Source: Adineta steineri (Eukaryota; Rotifera; Eurotatoria; Adinetida; Adinetidae). From it: DNA of 64,000 nt. The notes beneath the pieces are model-generated. The model searched no databases and was not told where the DNA came from. It saw only the letters and a program-made list of their open reading frames with translations. The DNA lies in NCBI GenBank assembly GCA_905250115.1, contig CAJNOI010000011.1, forward strand, positions 738,554 to 802,553, in the 5' to 3' direction. Position numbers and translations under genes: made by a program. This document shows, one piece after another, positions 12,821-24,919 of this stretch (its first letter is position 1; each line of letters opens with the position of its first letter).

Positions 12821-14642
12821 ATGTTTCGTTCATTAATACGTCCAAGCACATGTGTGCGATGTATGCTCAATCGAATTCAATACAATAGTACTAGTACAAG
12901 TATGTGTTAAAAACGTTTTTACTACTATTTTAGAAATTAAATTTCGTTTAGATAAAGCTGAAATCGATCCAGCTACAATATTTATTCGTAAAGATGTTCA
13001 AGATTTATTGATGAATATAACTGGTTTTGATCTTTCAAGAATATTTCGTCAACGTAATAATAAAAATCTTGATCGTATTGTTTATAAATATTTAACTGAT
13101 AAACAACTCAAAGAAGTACGTATGTATTATTCAATTTGTAGTTTTCTTTAATGAATATTTCTATTAGGAACAAGAAAAAACTATTGAACGTGGTCGAGCA
13201 AAACTCCAAATGCCACCGGTTTTATCTGAAGCTAAAGAAAATATTGAAATACTTGAAAAAGATGATATGTTAAGTGGATTTTCATCAAGTAAACATTTAT
13301 TTATTGATATATCACTTGGTATACCAATTCGAGTATGTTAATTCAAAATTAATATTAATTTAATCTTATTTCTCAAAAAAATAATAGAATCGTCTTATTG
13401 TTGCTCGTGATATTGATGGAACATTACGAACAGCAACATTAGATGAAAAACGACGTATGAGACAAATTTATTTTCCTACATCAGGAAGAGAATTACTTAT
13501 GCCAAAAATGTTTGAAGAAGAACAATTAGAAGTAAAATTAATCTTTTCGTTTTTTTTTTTCATAAATTTTTTTTATTGATTTTTTAAGAAAATCTTAGAA
13601 CAACAAAATTATGAATTTATATTAGATCGAGCATGTATTCAATTTGAACCAGATGATGAAGATTATATACGTGTAAATTAATAACAACTGTTTTTTCTCT
13701 AATAATTTTCTGTTAGGTTACACATAGAACATATGAACATATTGATCAAACAAATTCTTATGATAAACTTCGTTCAACACGACATTTTGGTCCAATGACA
13801 TTTTATTATGTGTGGTTTAAGAGAATTGATCGACTTATGGCTGATATGATTAAAAGAGATTTGTAAGTTTTTTAGCGAAAAAGATAATAATTAATATATG
13901 TAGTTCAAAAAAACTCTGAAAACATTGTATTAAAGACAAAGCTTATAATTTCTTCTTTGATCAGAATATTCATGATTATATACGACATTCAATTCGATCT
14001 ATTCTTTCATCAACAAAAAAGAAACGATTCGACTGTAATCATTAGCGTAGAATACTGTCAAAGGCAATTTTGATATAGTTCGAAATAGGAAGCGCACTTG
14101 ATCTGAAGTTCGTCTCAATTAATTATTTAATATTTCATGCATGGTATACGACTGATATGAAGCATTAACCGGAAACAATTTGTCTTATATTAATCTATAA
14201 AAAAGTTGTCGACATTGAATATTTCGAACAAAAAAAGAATAAGAATAGCTATTGCTTTGCAATGTCCATCTCTAATTTTGAAATATATATATAATTAATC
14301 TATTTACGGCATACTTTTCTATATGTCTAATTTTATTATTTAATAATGAAATAAACTATTCGATTGATAAAGTAATTTATTTAATTTAGACTCAATGATG
14401 CTATTTCACTTCTTCAACTCTATGCAATTATTCATCCAGATTCGAAAGTAGCTCGATATGATTTTTCTGATACAAATTCCCATCATCTTATTGAAGTAAT
14501 TTGGAAAAATAAAAATAATTATTATTTAATTTATTTATTTATTTAGGCATTTATTGAAGAAGAATCTCGACTACCGGATTTACTCAGTGAAACATTTCGT
14601 CATTATATAAGAAAAACTCATTTGGCTGCTAGTAGTGGATAA
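12821..14642 (+). CDS. MRPS22: Mitochondrial small-subunit ribosomal protein mS22
   Basis: Component of the metazoan mitochondrial 28S ribosomal subunit, 333 residues. Exons 12821-12899, 12934-13115, 13168-13332, 13388-13531, 13589-13672, 13717-13862, 14390-14495, 14547-14642; phases join. The Arg/Ser-rich start (MFRSLIRPSTCVRCMLNR) suits a mitochondrial presequence. Family signatures are the THRTYEHI block, LRSTRHFGPM and IDRLMADMIKRDLLNDA with LYAIIHPD. The first intron is very short (34 bp) and the sixth is long (527 bp), without a recognisable element in it. It follows CLPTM1 in the same direction after about 140 bp. Confidence 0.93.
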
Positions 14643-14788
14643 TTATTATTAGTTTTTTGATTAGTTGTAGAATGAATAAACTAAACTCTTTTTTTGTTAT
14701 TTTCGTTTTTCTCGAATACTTTTGTTTTTATACTATTTTGTTTCAGATTTACGTGTATTTACCACACATACACAAATAATCATTCATC

Positions 14789-15350
14789 ATGGTTCACATG
14801 AACGTTCTTGCTGACGCACTTAAATCAATAAATAACGCTGAAAAACGTCATAAACGTCAAGTTATTATTCGACCATGTTCAAAAGTTATCATTAAATTTT
14901 TAACTGTCATGATGAAACATGGTAAAAGAAACGACATAAATATTTTTTCAATAAAAAAATCTATTTATTTTTTTCAAATAGGTTATATTGGTGAATTCGA
15001 AATAATCGATGATCATCGCAGTGGTAAAATAGTTGTTAATTTAAACGGTCGATTAAACAAAGTATTTATTAGACTAAGAAAAAGCAATGGAATTTAATTC
15101 TATTGAACTATTTTTAGTGTGGCGTTATCAGTCCTCGTTTCGATTGTCCTATTCGTGATATTGAAACATGGACAAAAAATCTTTTACCATCACGTCAATT
15201 TGGGTATATTAATTTAATGATTTTATTTTATTCTATAAATTTTGTTATATATATAGATATGTCGTATTAACAACATCACATGGTATATTAGATCATGAAG
15301 AAGCTCGACGAAAACATACTGGTGGTAAAGTTCTCGGATTTTTCTTTTAA
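14789..15350 (+). CDS. RPS15A: 40S ribosomal protein uS8 (RPS15A)
   Basis: Cytosolic small-subunit protein uS8, 130 residues, exactly the family length. Exons 14789-14921, 14982-15061, 15118-15203, 15257-15350. It is close to the animal sequence throughout: [75 protein letters not shown]. The first codons read MVHMNV, where most animals have MVRMNV. A pyrimidine-rich stretch followed by TTTCAG about 40 bp upstream may be a 5'-UTR intron end. Confidence 0.97.
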
Positions 15351-17970
15351 AATCTTTGAGATACTCGAATATTCAATCAACAAACAAAATTAAACAATAA
15401 CAACAACTTTATTAATTTTGTTTTGTTTTTGTTATTGTACCAACAAAGAATATAAAAATAAAAAGAATCCGAAAAAAAAATATATACTTATATATGTTCT
15501 TTCTTATATAAATGTGTCAAGTATGCAATAGATATACTTGACTATGAGATGGTTATATTTCGAGCTTCAATAGAATGATTATTTGATAATAGAAGAAAAA
15601 AAAATTCTATTGCTATACGATGAATGATGAAGACATAATCTATCTACTTCTTTTTCCTTCTCGTTTCTTTTTTCTTAATCATAGTTTGATGAACACATTA
15701 AATAAGAAAAAAGCTCACATACATATACCTTCCGGCTCGTTTTATATATTTATCTGCGTCATTCCTTAATGATTTTCAAAATGTGAACGGAAGACTATGG
15801 CAGTTTAGTGGATAGGTAATACAAGGAAAAAGAATATATATATATGAGTGAACAAATTATTCTATTAGTTTACGTTTTATATATGTACGAAGAAAAAGCA
15901 TCGCTGTCATTTCCGATGATAGAAAAAGTATGGAAAGTTGTATATACATGGTTGTATACAATGATAATTTGCTCTATCAACTTTCTTCTTTTTTTCTTCT
16001 TCTTCTTCTTCTGTTGTATATAATGAATCGTCTTTGTATGAATGTCATTTGGTGTATTGTCGACAGTAGTAATCATCGATCAATGTTCTTACATTTATTC
16101 AATAATGAAAAAAGAAAAGTAAATTTTAAGAGTTCATTTGTAGTCTTTTTCTTCGAAGAATAAATATTAACTTCAATAAATAGACTAGATACATCTGTTC
16201 ATTATATCGATAAAAAAACAGTTTATAGTTCTTATGTTCAATAGAACATCGAAATTATTTCTATAGATAGTAAGTGAAAAATAATAGTCTAGAAATATTC
16301 TGTCCTATTTCCGCTTCAATAATGGAGGAGGAATTTCTATTACAAAATAATGGAAAAAAAAGTCAGTTTAATCGTCTTCTTTCTGTTTTTAATACAACTA
16401 AATCTATATATATATATGTTGTACTAATCTTTATTAAGAATAAGAAACATTGTATATGTATATATTTACTCAATACACTTGTACTACTTCAATGAATTAT
16501 GCACGAACATGATTATTAGCATATAACAACAAAAGTCTGTAGAATAAGTATAAGCTTGAAAGAACTTATTTTTCTTTGATTCTCATATTTGATGATGATG
16601 AGTAGATATCAATGATTATGTAATATGTATGTTTGAGAAGGACAGGCGCGTTTATATTTAATCTTGATATGTATATAAATGATCGTATTACCGCGTGATA
16701 AGTAACATTTATCTAATACTATTGACAACTTTGTTTATTTTTAATACTCAATTATTATTATTATTATTATTAACAAACGCATATATATATATGAGTAAGA
16801 TTAACGCGTGTTTTGTTTTTTTGTCCGAAAACTAAGTGATTCAATTATAATCATGCTGTGAATTCTATGTTACTTTATTTAATGTATCATGATGTTTATA
16901 GAAACAGTAGTACCTATATTAGATGGTTCTCAGTTACAATTATCTTTTAGAAGATAAAAAAAACTGATTACTCTTCATCTTAAAAAAAAGAACATTCATT
17001 CATTCATTTATTCATCATTTTTTTAGTTTGTTCACACACATATGGCAGCTGTGACATTTTCAAGTCAATCGTTTGAATTCATACACTCATATATGCCTAG
17101 ACGAATAATCACGTCGATAGGCATAGTAATAAGAGACATATATAAGCTGAGAGCAATAACGATGACTCTTGTTACTCGATACGAACTACAAATATACATA
17201 AATATGACTGTATTAGTCGTCGTTTGATAAGGATAAGTATAAACATGACACATGCGTAATGAAGAGAGAAAGAGGTAATTGTATTTATGCTTCACCGACA
17301 ACGAAACCCTATCATTTTCTTTTACTTTGTTATTCATATGACAGTTTTTTTTCTCTCGTAAAACAATATATACATACATATATATAATCCATAAAAGAAT
17401 AATATATATTTTAAAAAATGAAACTGAATTTTGTTTTATGAAACAAAAAAGAAAATAAGAACGTATATACTATTGATTACTTCGAGAGTAGTGCGCGTGC
17501 ATATAAGCATAAAGTAAGAACGAAGAAGATGAACTGTCTTTCTTCTGTTAAATTAACCATAGGCATATGTGACACAACAGATCTATTCTAATCACCACTA
17601 TTCTTTTTTTTTTTACAGAAAAAGAACTTTTTTTCTTCTTCTTTTATACACTTTCTTTCTTTTTGATAAACATTAAACTACAAAGACTAACATACTAATC
17701 TGTCGACAACGGGAAAAAAAATTACATGACATACTTATTTTCTTTGTTATCGTTTTTCTAAATTGCACTTTATGCATATATGTATATTAACAGATCAATG
17801 AGTCGTATGTTATTAAATTGTTAATAATGATTCGTTCTTTCTCTCTCTCTCTTTTTTTTATCGCCTATTTTTTTAGATTTTTATACATTACAATGTAATC
17901 TAACATTAGTTTGCATAACAGGTTCTAATCGAAATAGATCTGTATATGTTAAAATTCATTTCGTTTTACA
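15351..17970. other. Intergenic with microsatellites
   Basis: About 2.6 kb, AT-rich, with a TCT run near 15,985-16,015, an ATT run near 16,750-16,775 and a CT run near 17,840. Several frames of 60-104 residues are low complexity or lie on both strands and do not look coding. The right part is probably the 5' region of the RhoGAP-START gene. Confidence 0.5.
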
Positions 17971-20900
17971 ATGATATCATATGAAAAAGATAAAGATTCA
18001 ATTCGTTCATCATCACCAATAATAATTCATAATACTTACACAAGAAATTCTTCATTATTATCATCATGTTGTGGTTGTTATCGAACACGTCAAAATTCTC
18101 AACAAGTAACGCAAACAGTAAACGATATTAAAAAATCTAATGTACATAATGGTCTTTTTAAACGTATTCAATTTTTTAAAGGTTTGTTTTATATATATGT
18201 ATAGATAAAAATCTCAGAACTAATTATATAACTAATAATAACAACGTTTGTATATATTTAATGTATAGCACAAAAACGACAAAGTTCAGTACGTAAGCAA
18301 CAAATAGCGACAACAACATCATCATCAACAACAGGTTCTAATGGTCATCTTGTAAATGAAATCGAGAGATTACCAAAAATTACTACGAATGAACAACAAT
18401 ATTTAAATATTATTACTACTACATCTGAAGTTCATAATGAATTACCTTTAAAATATATTCAATCAAAATCATTTTCTAATCGACTTGATACTATAAGTCA
18501 TAATTTAAATAATGGTATTGATTCATATTCATTTGCTGATATAGAAATAGGATCATCAATTAATGATGAAAAATGTCCTATTACTGTTAGTGCAACACCA
18601 AAAAGTATTATTTCACATAATCGTTCATCAATGACAACAAATTTATCGGCATATTCAACACAAAGTTTACTTCAAAAACTTCTTGATAAGGCTCAAATTT
18701 TAGATGACTATTATCAAGATATTTCAACAAAAATTTCCAAAAAACAACCTATATCATCACTTTCTTCATCATCAAATTCATTATTAGATCAAACAAATAC
18801 AACACCACGTTTATTTCTTTATCGTAATCGATCGAATGATAGTATTATTCGGAAACCACCACGAAGAAAATATCGACATTTGTATGATAATATATCATCC
18901 GATAGTTCAAGATTTGATTTATATGATGATGAAGATAATATATTACGTGAATTAATTCGTTTTAATAATGATATTGATCTTATTCTATCGCGTCTTGAAA
19001 TGGAAGGTGAAAATTTATATCCATTACAACAACAAACAACAACAACAACAACAACAAATCATGTACCATCCGAAGAAATTCATATTGAACAATCAGTTCA
19101 TAATTCAATCGATGATTGTAATCGTAGTATTAGTATACAAATCAATGATCAGTATGTTAATATTTTTCTTATCTATTTAATATAAATATTGAGCAATTGT
19201 TGTCAAACAATCTTTATAAGATAAAACTAACTTTATTATAAATTATTTGTGTACTTCATCTGTTTATAAAACACCAGACTATATTCTATCTAATTATATA
19301 AAACGATTGTGTTTAAATAAGGCGTGTCTGGAACTGTTAAATCAATATTTGTCTCTCATTTATAATAAATAGAAAGAAACAGAAAAGTATAATATATTCG
19401 TCATACACTAGCAGCAATCATTTATCTCAAGTATCAGTTGTCATCAACAACACAATCGATGAGTATTGTAACACTAAGAGGCAAAATGTAAACACAAATC
19501 ACCTGCAGCAAAATATACTAAAAGAGAAGAATACTTAAGATAAAGATTGTTACTCTTATAACTCATATGTTCTATTTTCTTCTTCTTCTTCCTCTTTTTC
19601 TTCACTTATACTTCTATATGGAATACTTTAGTAATTGTCAATAGGTCGGCGTACTGTTGACATGATCTTTAGTCACATTAGGTCCATAGATACAACTTAG
19701 ATAACCTTGTTATTGGATATCTATCAATAACTATATAGATTTTTTACCCAGATAATCGAGTATGTTATCCAAGGTTTGTCTTCATGATAAATTTTAGCAT
19801 GAATATTTTCCGTCATCTTTTTTTTTGTCATTAGTAAATGAGTTATTCATTGTAGAAGGATGTAAGTGACAAAAATCACGAGAAGAACTTGACGATTCTC
19901 CCATACATATTTCTTTTAATTATATTAAACAAATATGAAGAAAACCTAAATATTGAGAAAGATGAATAGTGTACTCATCTAACATCTTAACTAAGAAAAT
20001 TACATTATCATAAAGCATGCATTCCCAGTCATCATAAATTTTTATATTATTTCTGTTGTGCGAGTCGACAGCGACGAATTCGAAGGTAATATATGCCATA
20101 GACAACGACCTCAGTTAAGCACGTACGCACGCACACACATATGTACATATATATATATATATATAACAATTTAGGTTTCTCTCTCTCTCTGTGGTGCTGA
20201 TGACGTCTTTTAGTTGATCGGGTATGCGTGCGCAATTGTTACGTCATAGAGATCTGTCGTCAGTCGATAAAGAAAGATGGAACAAATTTTCTTTTTCTTC
20301 TCTTTTACTAATATTCTTCATCATCATCAATACTTTCGTAACAGTAAGAATAAGACTATATTGTTAGAAACAACAGTTTTCTTTTTTCTTCTTTTTTTTT
20401 ATAATAATTAAATTTAAAAAAAAATTTCTGTCCTTCATTTGTTTCTTTTTCGTAAGATAACCTTCAAAAGATATGAATCCAGAGGCCTCATTCTGTCTAA
20501 ACAAACAAGGTCAATATGCCGATGCGATCGACTTTTTTTTGTTAAAATTAATTTCAATGATGTTTGTGTTAGACATTCTCTTCATAGATATTATTTTTTT
20601 GTTGTAGAGAAGAAATTGATCAGACCAATTTCAACGATATAATAACAATGCGTACGAATACAAATGAATTAAATATTCATTTACTATTATCAAATGATAT
20701 CGATCGTGTACGAGAACTAGGTAATTAAAAACATAATTATTTTGTTTTTTGTTATATTTAAAATATGATCTTTATCATAAAGCTTTATCAAAATTATTGA
20801 AAATAACTGAGCAATATTGTAATTCAGATAATGTACATAATTATGAAACAATGTAAATATATATAACAATATATTTTTCATCTTTTTATCATACTTTTTC

Positions 20901-22703
20901 TATTAAGAACTCTTGCAAAATTAAATAAACTTCCAAAATCTACAACATGGAAAGGCAAACGTGTATTTGGTGTTCCATTACGTATTTATCAACAAACAAC
21001 AGGTCATATACTTCCAATAGCTATAACAAATGCATTACAATACACACGTATGCATGCAGGAAAATGTGATGGATTATTTCGTAAACCAGGTGTTAAATCT
21101 AAAATTGATCGTTTACGTTTACAAATCGAAACATTAAATGAATCTTGCGAGGAATCATCATTAGAAACAATTAAATTTGATGAATATCAACCATATGTTG
21201 TTGCTGATTTAATTCGACAATATTTTCGAGAATTACCTGAATGTCTTATACCACCATCATTAACACGTTTATTATGTGATTTACTAAAACGTAAGAAAAA
21301 TTTATCTTTTTCTTTATAATCAATGAATTTTTTAGATATAACACAAGAAGAACAATTATTAGTTATACGTTATATATTTTTAATATTACCAGATGAAACG
21401 CGTGAAGTACTTGAAACAATACTTCGATTTTTACTTGATATATCAGTACGATTAGGAAATAATCAAGTAAATGATCTATATATATATATTTTATTTTTAT
21501 TTTCTCTTTGTTTTTCAAAGGTCAATTGTCGAAGTTTAGCACGTATTTTTTTACCATCAGTCTTTCAATCATTCTATGATATGCAACAGACATCATCGAA
21601 AATTCTTTGGTGGAAATGGAAAAAAGAAAAATCTGATGGAATTGTACAAGAAAATGAACGTTTAATATTGGAAAATTGTCTTATGACAATGATACTTAAT
21701 GTTGATGTACTTTGTCGAGTATGAGAAAGAAAAAAACTAATCTAAACTATAGCGATATATCATTATATATATATATATATATGTAGGTACCAAGTGCACT
21801 TAGTGATGAACTTAACTTGCCGTCAGCAAGAAAAACAAAACGGCTAGATGAACTTGTTCGTAATACATGTAATGGAGAATTTCATATAAAAAAATTTATT
21901 TCTAAAAATAGTGAACAATTTCTTCAAGTAAAATAAAAAACAAACGAACTAGAATTATAAATACAATCATTTTGTTTTTTTATTAACAGTTTTTATCGAG
22001 TACGAAATTTAAAAATATCCAAACAAATATTGATGGTGTTAATGTATCTATTCATAAACCATCGTCAGATTCCGATGAGAATAATTTACCAATATGGAAA
22101 TGTTCAATTGATATACCGAATACAAATGTTAAACAAGTATATCAAAGAATATTACATGATCGATATTTATGGGATCAAAATTTTGTTGAAAGTCGAACAG
22201 TAGAAAAAATTGATGATGATAAAGAAATAGTGCAATATGTACTAAATTATCTTGATCTTGTACCTGTTCGATCATTTTGTGAATTTCGGTAAGAAAAAAT
22301 TATTTGTTTTATTCAATTTCTTAAAATATCTATATTTTTAGTTTTTCGAAAAAAATTACATCGCGTTCAGCATCTGATGCAAATGCAATGCTTATTAGTG
22401 CTGTATCAATTGATCATTTACAAAATCATTTTCTACCAGGTAGTATGGGTAGTACATATAATATGCATTATTATATTACACCATCATCTGTACAACCTGG
22501 TCGTACAACAGTGACTCAAATTGCTTGTGTAGATTATAGGTTCGTCATAAAAAACATTATTGATAAAAAAAATACCTGTTTTTTTTTGTATTTTCAGTGG
22601 TCGATCAACGCAATGGTATGAAAATGTATATGGTTCATTATTAGCTCATAATCTTTTATCATTACGAAATACATTTGCTAATACAAACGTTGTTCGAATT
22701 TAA
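17971..22703 (+). CDS. RhoGAP-START protein, DLC1/STARD8/STARD13 family
   Basis: Predicted Rho GTPase-activating protein with a lipid-binding START domain, 910 residues. Exons 17971-18181, 18269-19151, 20608-20720, 20783-20852, 20908-21290, 21336-21466, 21521-21718, 21787-21927, 21990-22288, 22342-22539, 22598-22703; all phases join. The N-terminal 400 residues are Ser/Thr/Asn-rich and I see no SAM domain, which vertebrate DLC1 has. RhoGAP spans about 440-680, with FGVPLRIY, the arginine finger in GLFRKPGVKS (Arg484) and YFRELPECLIPP. START spans about 715-905, with LWDQNFVESRTVEKID and TQIACVDYSGRSTQWYENV. The 1,456-bp second intron holds a GC-richer patch with two CRE-like sites. A short form starting at the ATG at 20649 would encode the RhoGAP-START part only. 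Confidence 0.93.
20195..20250. promoter_or_regulatory. Paired CRE-like sites in a long intron (possible internal promoter)
   Basis: TGACGTCT at 20201-20208 and TTACGTCA at 20239-20246 are each one base from the CREB/ATF site TGACGTCA. They lie 38 bp apart in a patch richer in G+C than its surroundings, about 360 bp before the exon that carries an in-frame ATG at 20649. DLC1-family genes use alternative promoters in vertebrates; use of this one is inference. Confidence 0.35.
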
Positions 22704-23156
22704 AATTTTATTAAATGAATAAAATCTCTTCATTGGCATTCCTTATGTTGAAAGAAAAAAGAAGAATTATATAGAATTTCTTCTTTATTGTGTTTTGTTT
22801 TTTTATTGACCAAGGATTATTAGTATACTATAACTGAGCTCCTGATATTGCAAAAGGAGACATGTTCTACTATTATTTTTTAATCCTTCTAATCATCTCA
22901 GGATACCGTCCTTAATTATTTTTTTTTCTCTCGACAAAAGAAAAACAATATTCACTCATTTATACGCATTTATCTTTGTTTCTTTTTGTTTTTTGTTTTG
23001 TTCTTATTTTTTCTTCTTTCATAAATGATTTTTAATGTGGATACATAGAAAATGACATGAAACATATTAATACAACATATAATACTTTTAATAATAGCTT
23101 AAATCATACACACGTGAGAATAGAATAGAACAAACCGGTGAAAAACAAGAATAGTT
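22704..23156. other. Intergenic, 3' flanks
   Basis: Between the convergent RhoGAP-START and small acylated-type gene. T-rich tracts only. Confidence 0.5.
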
Positions 23157-23432
23157 TTAAACAAGTGCTTCTTTTGTTTCATTATATTTAATAATACACC
23201 AATGTTTATTTTTTGGACTTTGCTTAATAATTGTTATTGGTTTTGAACGTAAACTTCGTCGTTGATATGCGACAGATGAAAATGATTTTACACTATGTCG
23301 TAAACTACTAAAACGACGTAATGTTGCAGGTGGTGTTTCAGGAGGTTTTAATTCATAGATTGTTTCCATTGTTGTAGGATGACTTCGTGTTAAATCATAA
23401 CAAGCTGAACGTTTGCCATAGCATGTGCCCAT
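23157..23432 (-). CDS. Hypothetical 91-residue protein with acylation-type N-terminus
   Basis: Single exon, 91 residues, start at the ATG at 23432. It begins MGTCYGKRS: Gly2 followed by Cys4 and basic residues, a pattern compatible with N-myristoylation plus palmitoylation. The body is basic and Ser/Arg-rich (LRRFSSLRHSVKSFSS, RRSLRSKP), with no known domain, membrane span or signal peptide. Codon composition resembles neighbouring real genes and not the AT-rich spacers. A small membrane-tethered adaptor is one possibility, but no family is recognised. Confidence 0.55.
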   Translation of the reverse strand: MGTCYGKRSACYDLTRSHPTTMETIYELKPPETPPATLRRFSSLRHSVKSFSSVAYQRRSLRSKPITIIKQSPKNKHWCIIKYNETKEALV

Positions 23433-24919
23433 TTTCTTGTTCTGATTTCTATTAAATTAGATTGTAAAAACTAAAGATAAACTAAAAATAAGTAAATTTG
23501 AGTGATAACAGACAGACATACTGTTGTTGATTGTCAATCATTATCATCAATGATTATAGATTAATAGGAAAACATGTGACCGATGTATCTTGTCGCTTGT
23601 CAAGGTCACTTCTGTATGGAAGAAGAAAAAAAAGTAAAAGGTGAAAGTATACACACTACGGTCAACGATAACACCTTCGATTGATTGTGACCGTACGAAA
23701 GAAAAATACCTATTCTTATGTTCTCTTTTGCCGAAAAGAAGGAAGGAAGGAAAGAAAACCTAAAAGAACAGAAGAAGATGATGACCGAACCGATATCAGA
23801 AGGTTAGAAAAAGAGAACGAATAAAAACATTTTTTTTTTTTTTTATTCGATACATATACTTCAGACGTTGTATGGATATACTCAATCAATATCTTTATCG
23901 AAATTCAATTTGTACACTACAATCATTACGCAAAGTTCATTTGATAACATATATTGACAACACCTATTGTCTGTCTGACAGCACATGAGTAAATATCAAA
24001 TAACTGTGAAATGCATGCTTGACATACAAATATATATTGCACTGCAAATACGTCTGTTCATTATTATTTGACAAAAACTTAATGAAAATGATTTAATCAT
24101 ATTTCAATGAAAAAAAATAGTGTAATCTATAGCTTAGATTATGATATTACGTATATTGAAAAATGGATTATTATTAGTTTACTCGATGGGGCATATAGAC
24201 TCGTGTATATAAAAGTTAAATATGATTAATTCCTCTTGATTGCATTTCAATAGTATTTATTTATTCAATCAAATTTTGTATATTAATCAAAAGGGTAGAA
24301 GTCATACGTACTATTACTAATATGATCGTATGAAAATTCATAATTTTATATTTCATACGAAACTAACATTTCGTAATAGATTTCAATCTAGATTGAACTT
24401 TTCATAAGGCATATTCGATATGACGTCCAATTGTGCATCATCTATCTAATTTCAATCAAGCGTATTTATTCAATAGCAGATATTAAATATGTTGTATGAA
24501 TAGTTTTTCATCGTCTGAAATATTTATGATACTAAATAAGTTTTACTTGATTCAAAGACATATGCATTTCATTCACCTGTAATAAAAAAAGGGATAGAAC
24601 ACAACGGTAATAAAATCGATTGACTAATCTTCAAAAAACAGAATAATCTGTTCAATTATAGGAAATGTTAATTTTTCCGATAGATAGTTTATGTGTATTT
24701 ATGGTCAATTTCAATGACTAATTTTATTTGAAAAACTTTTAACATATATTTTATTTTTCATTCAAAAATTTCCTAAAAATCTAATGTCTGTTCTAAAAAA
24801 TAAAATAAAATAACTGTAAAAACGAATATAATTAGTCATATTGAAAAAAGCAAAAAATAATAATAATAATAATAAAGAAATATGATTTCTTTCGTTGTAT
24901 GTAAGTAATTCTTCAAAAA
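23433..24919. other. Intergenic, AT-rich
   Basis: About 1.5 kb between the small acylated-type gene and the 3' end of the intermediate filament gene. Poly-T near 23,830 and an AAT run near 24,858-24,876; no coding signal seen. Confidence 0.5.

Noticed and set aside
17971-19185. Separate gene from the RhoGAP-START exons
   Set aside because: The donor at 19152 and the acceptor at 20607 join in phase, and the DLC1 family normally has a long disordered region before RhoGAP, so one gene is simpler; a second promoter is kept as a finding.
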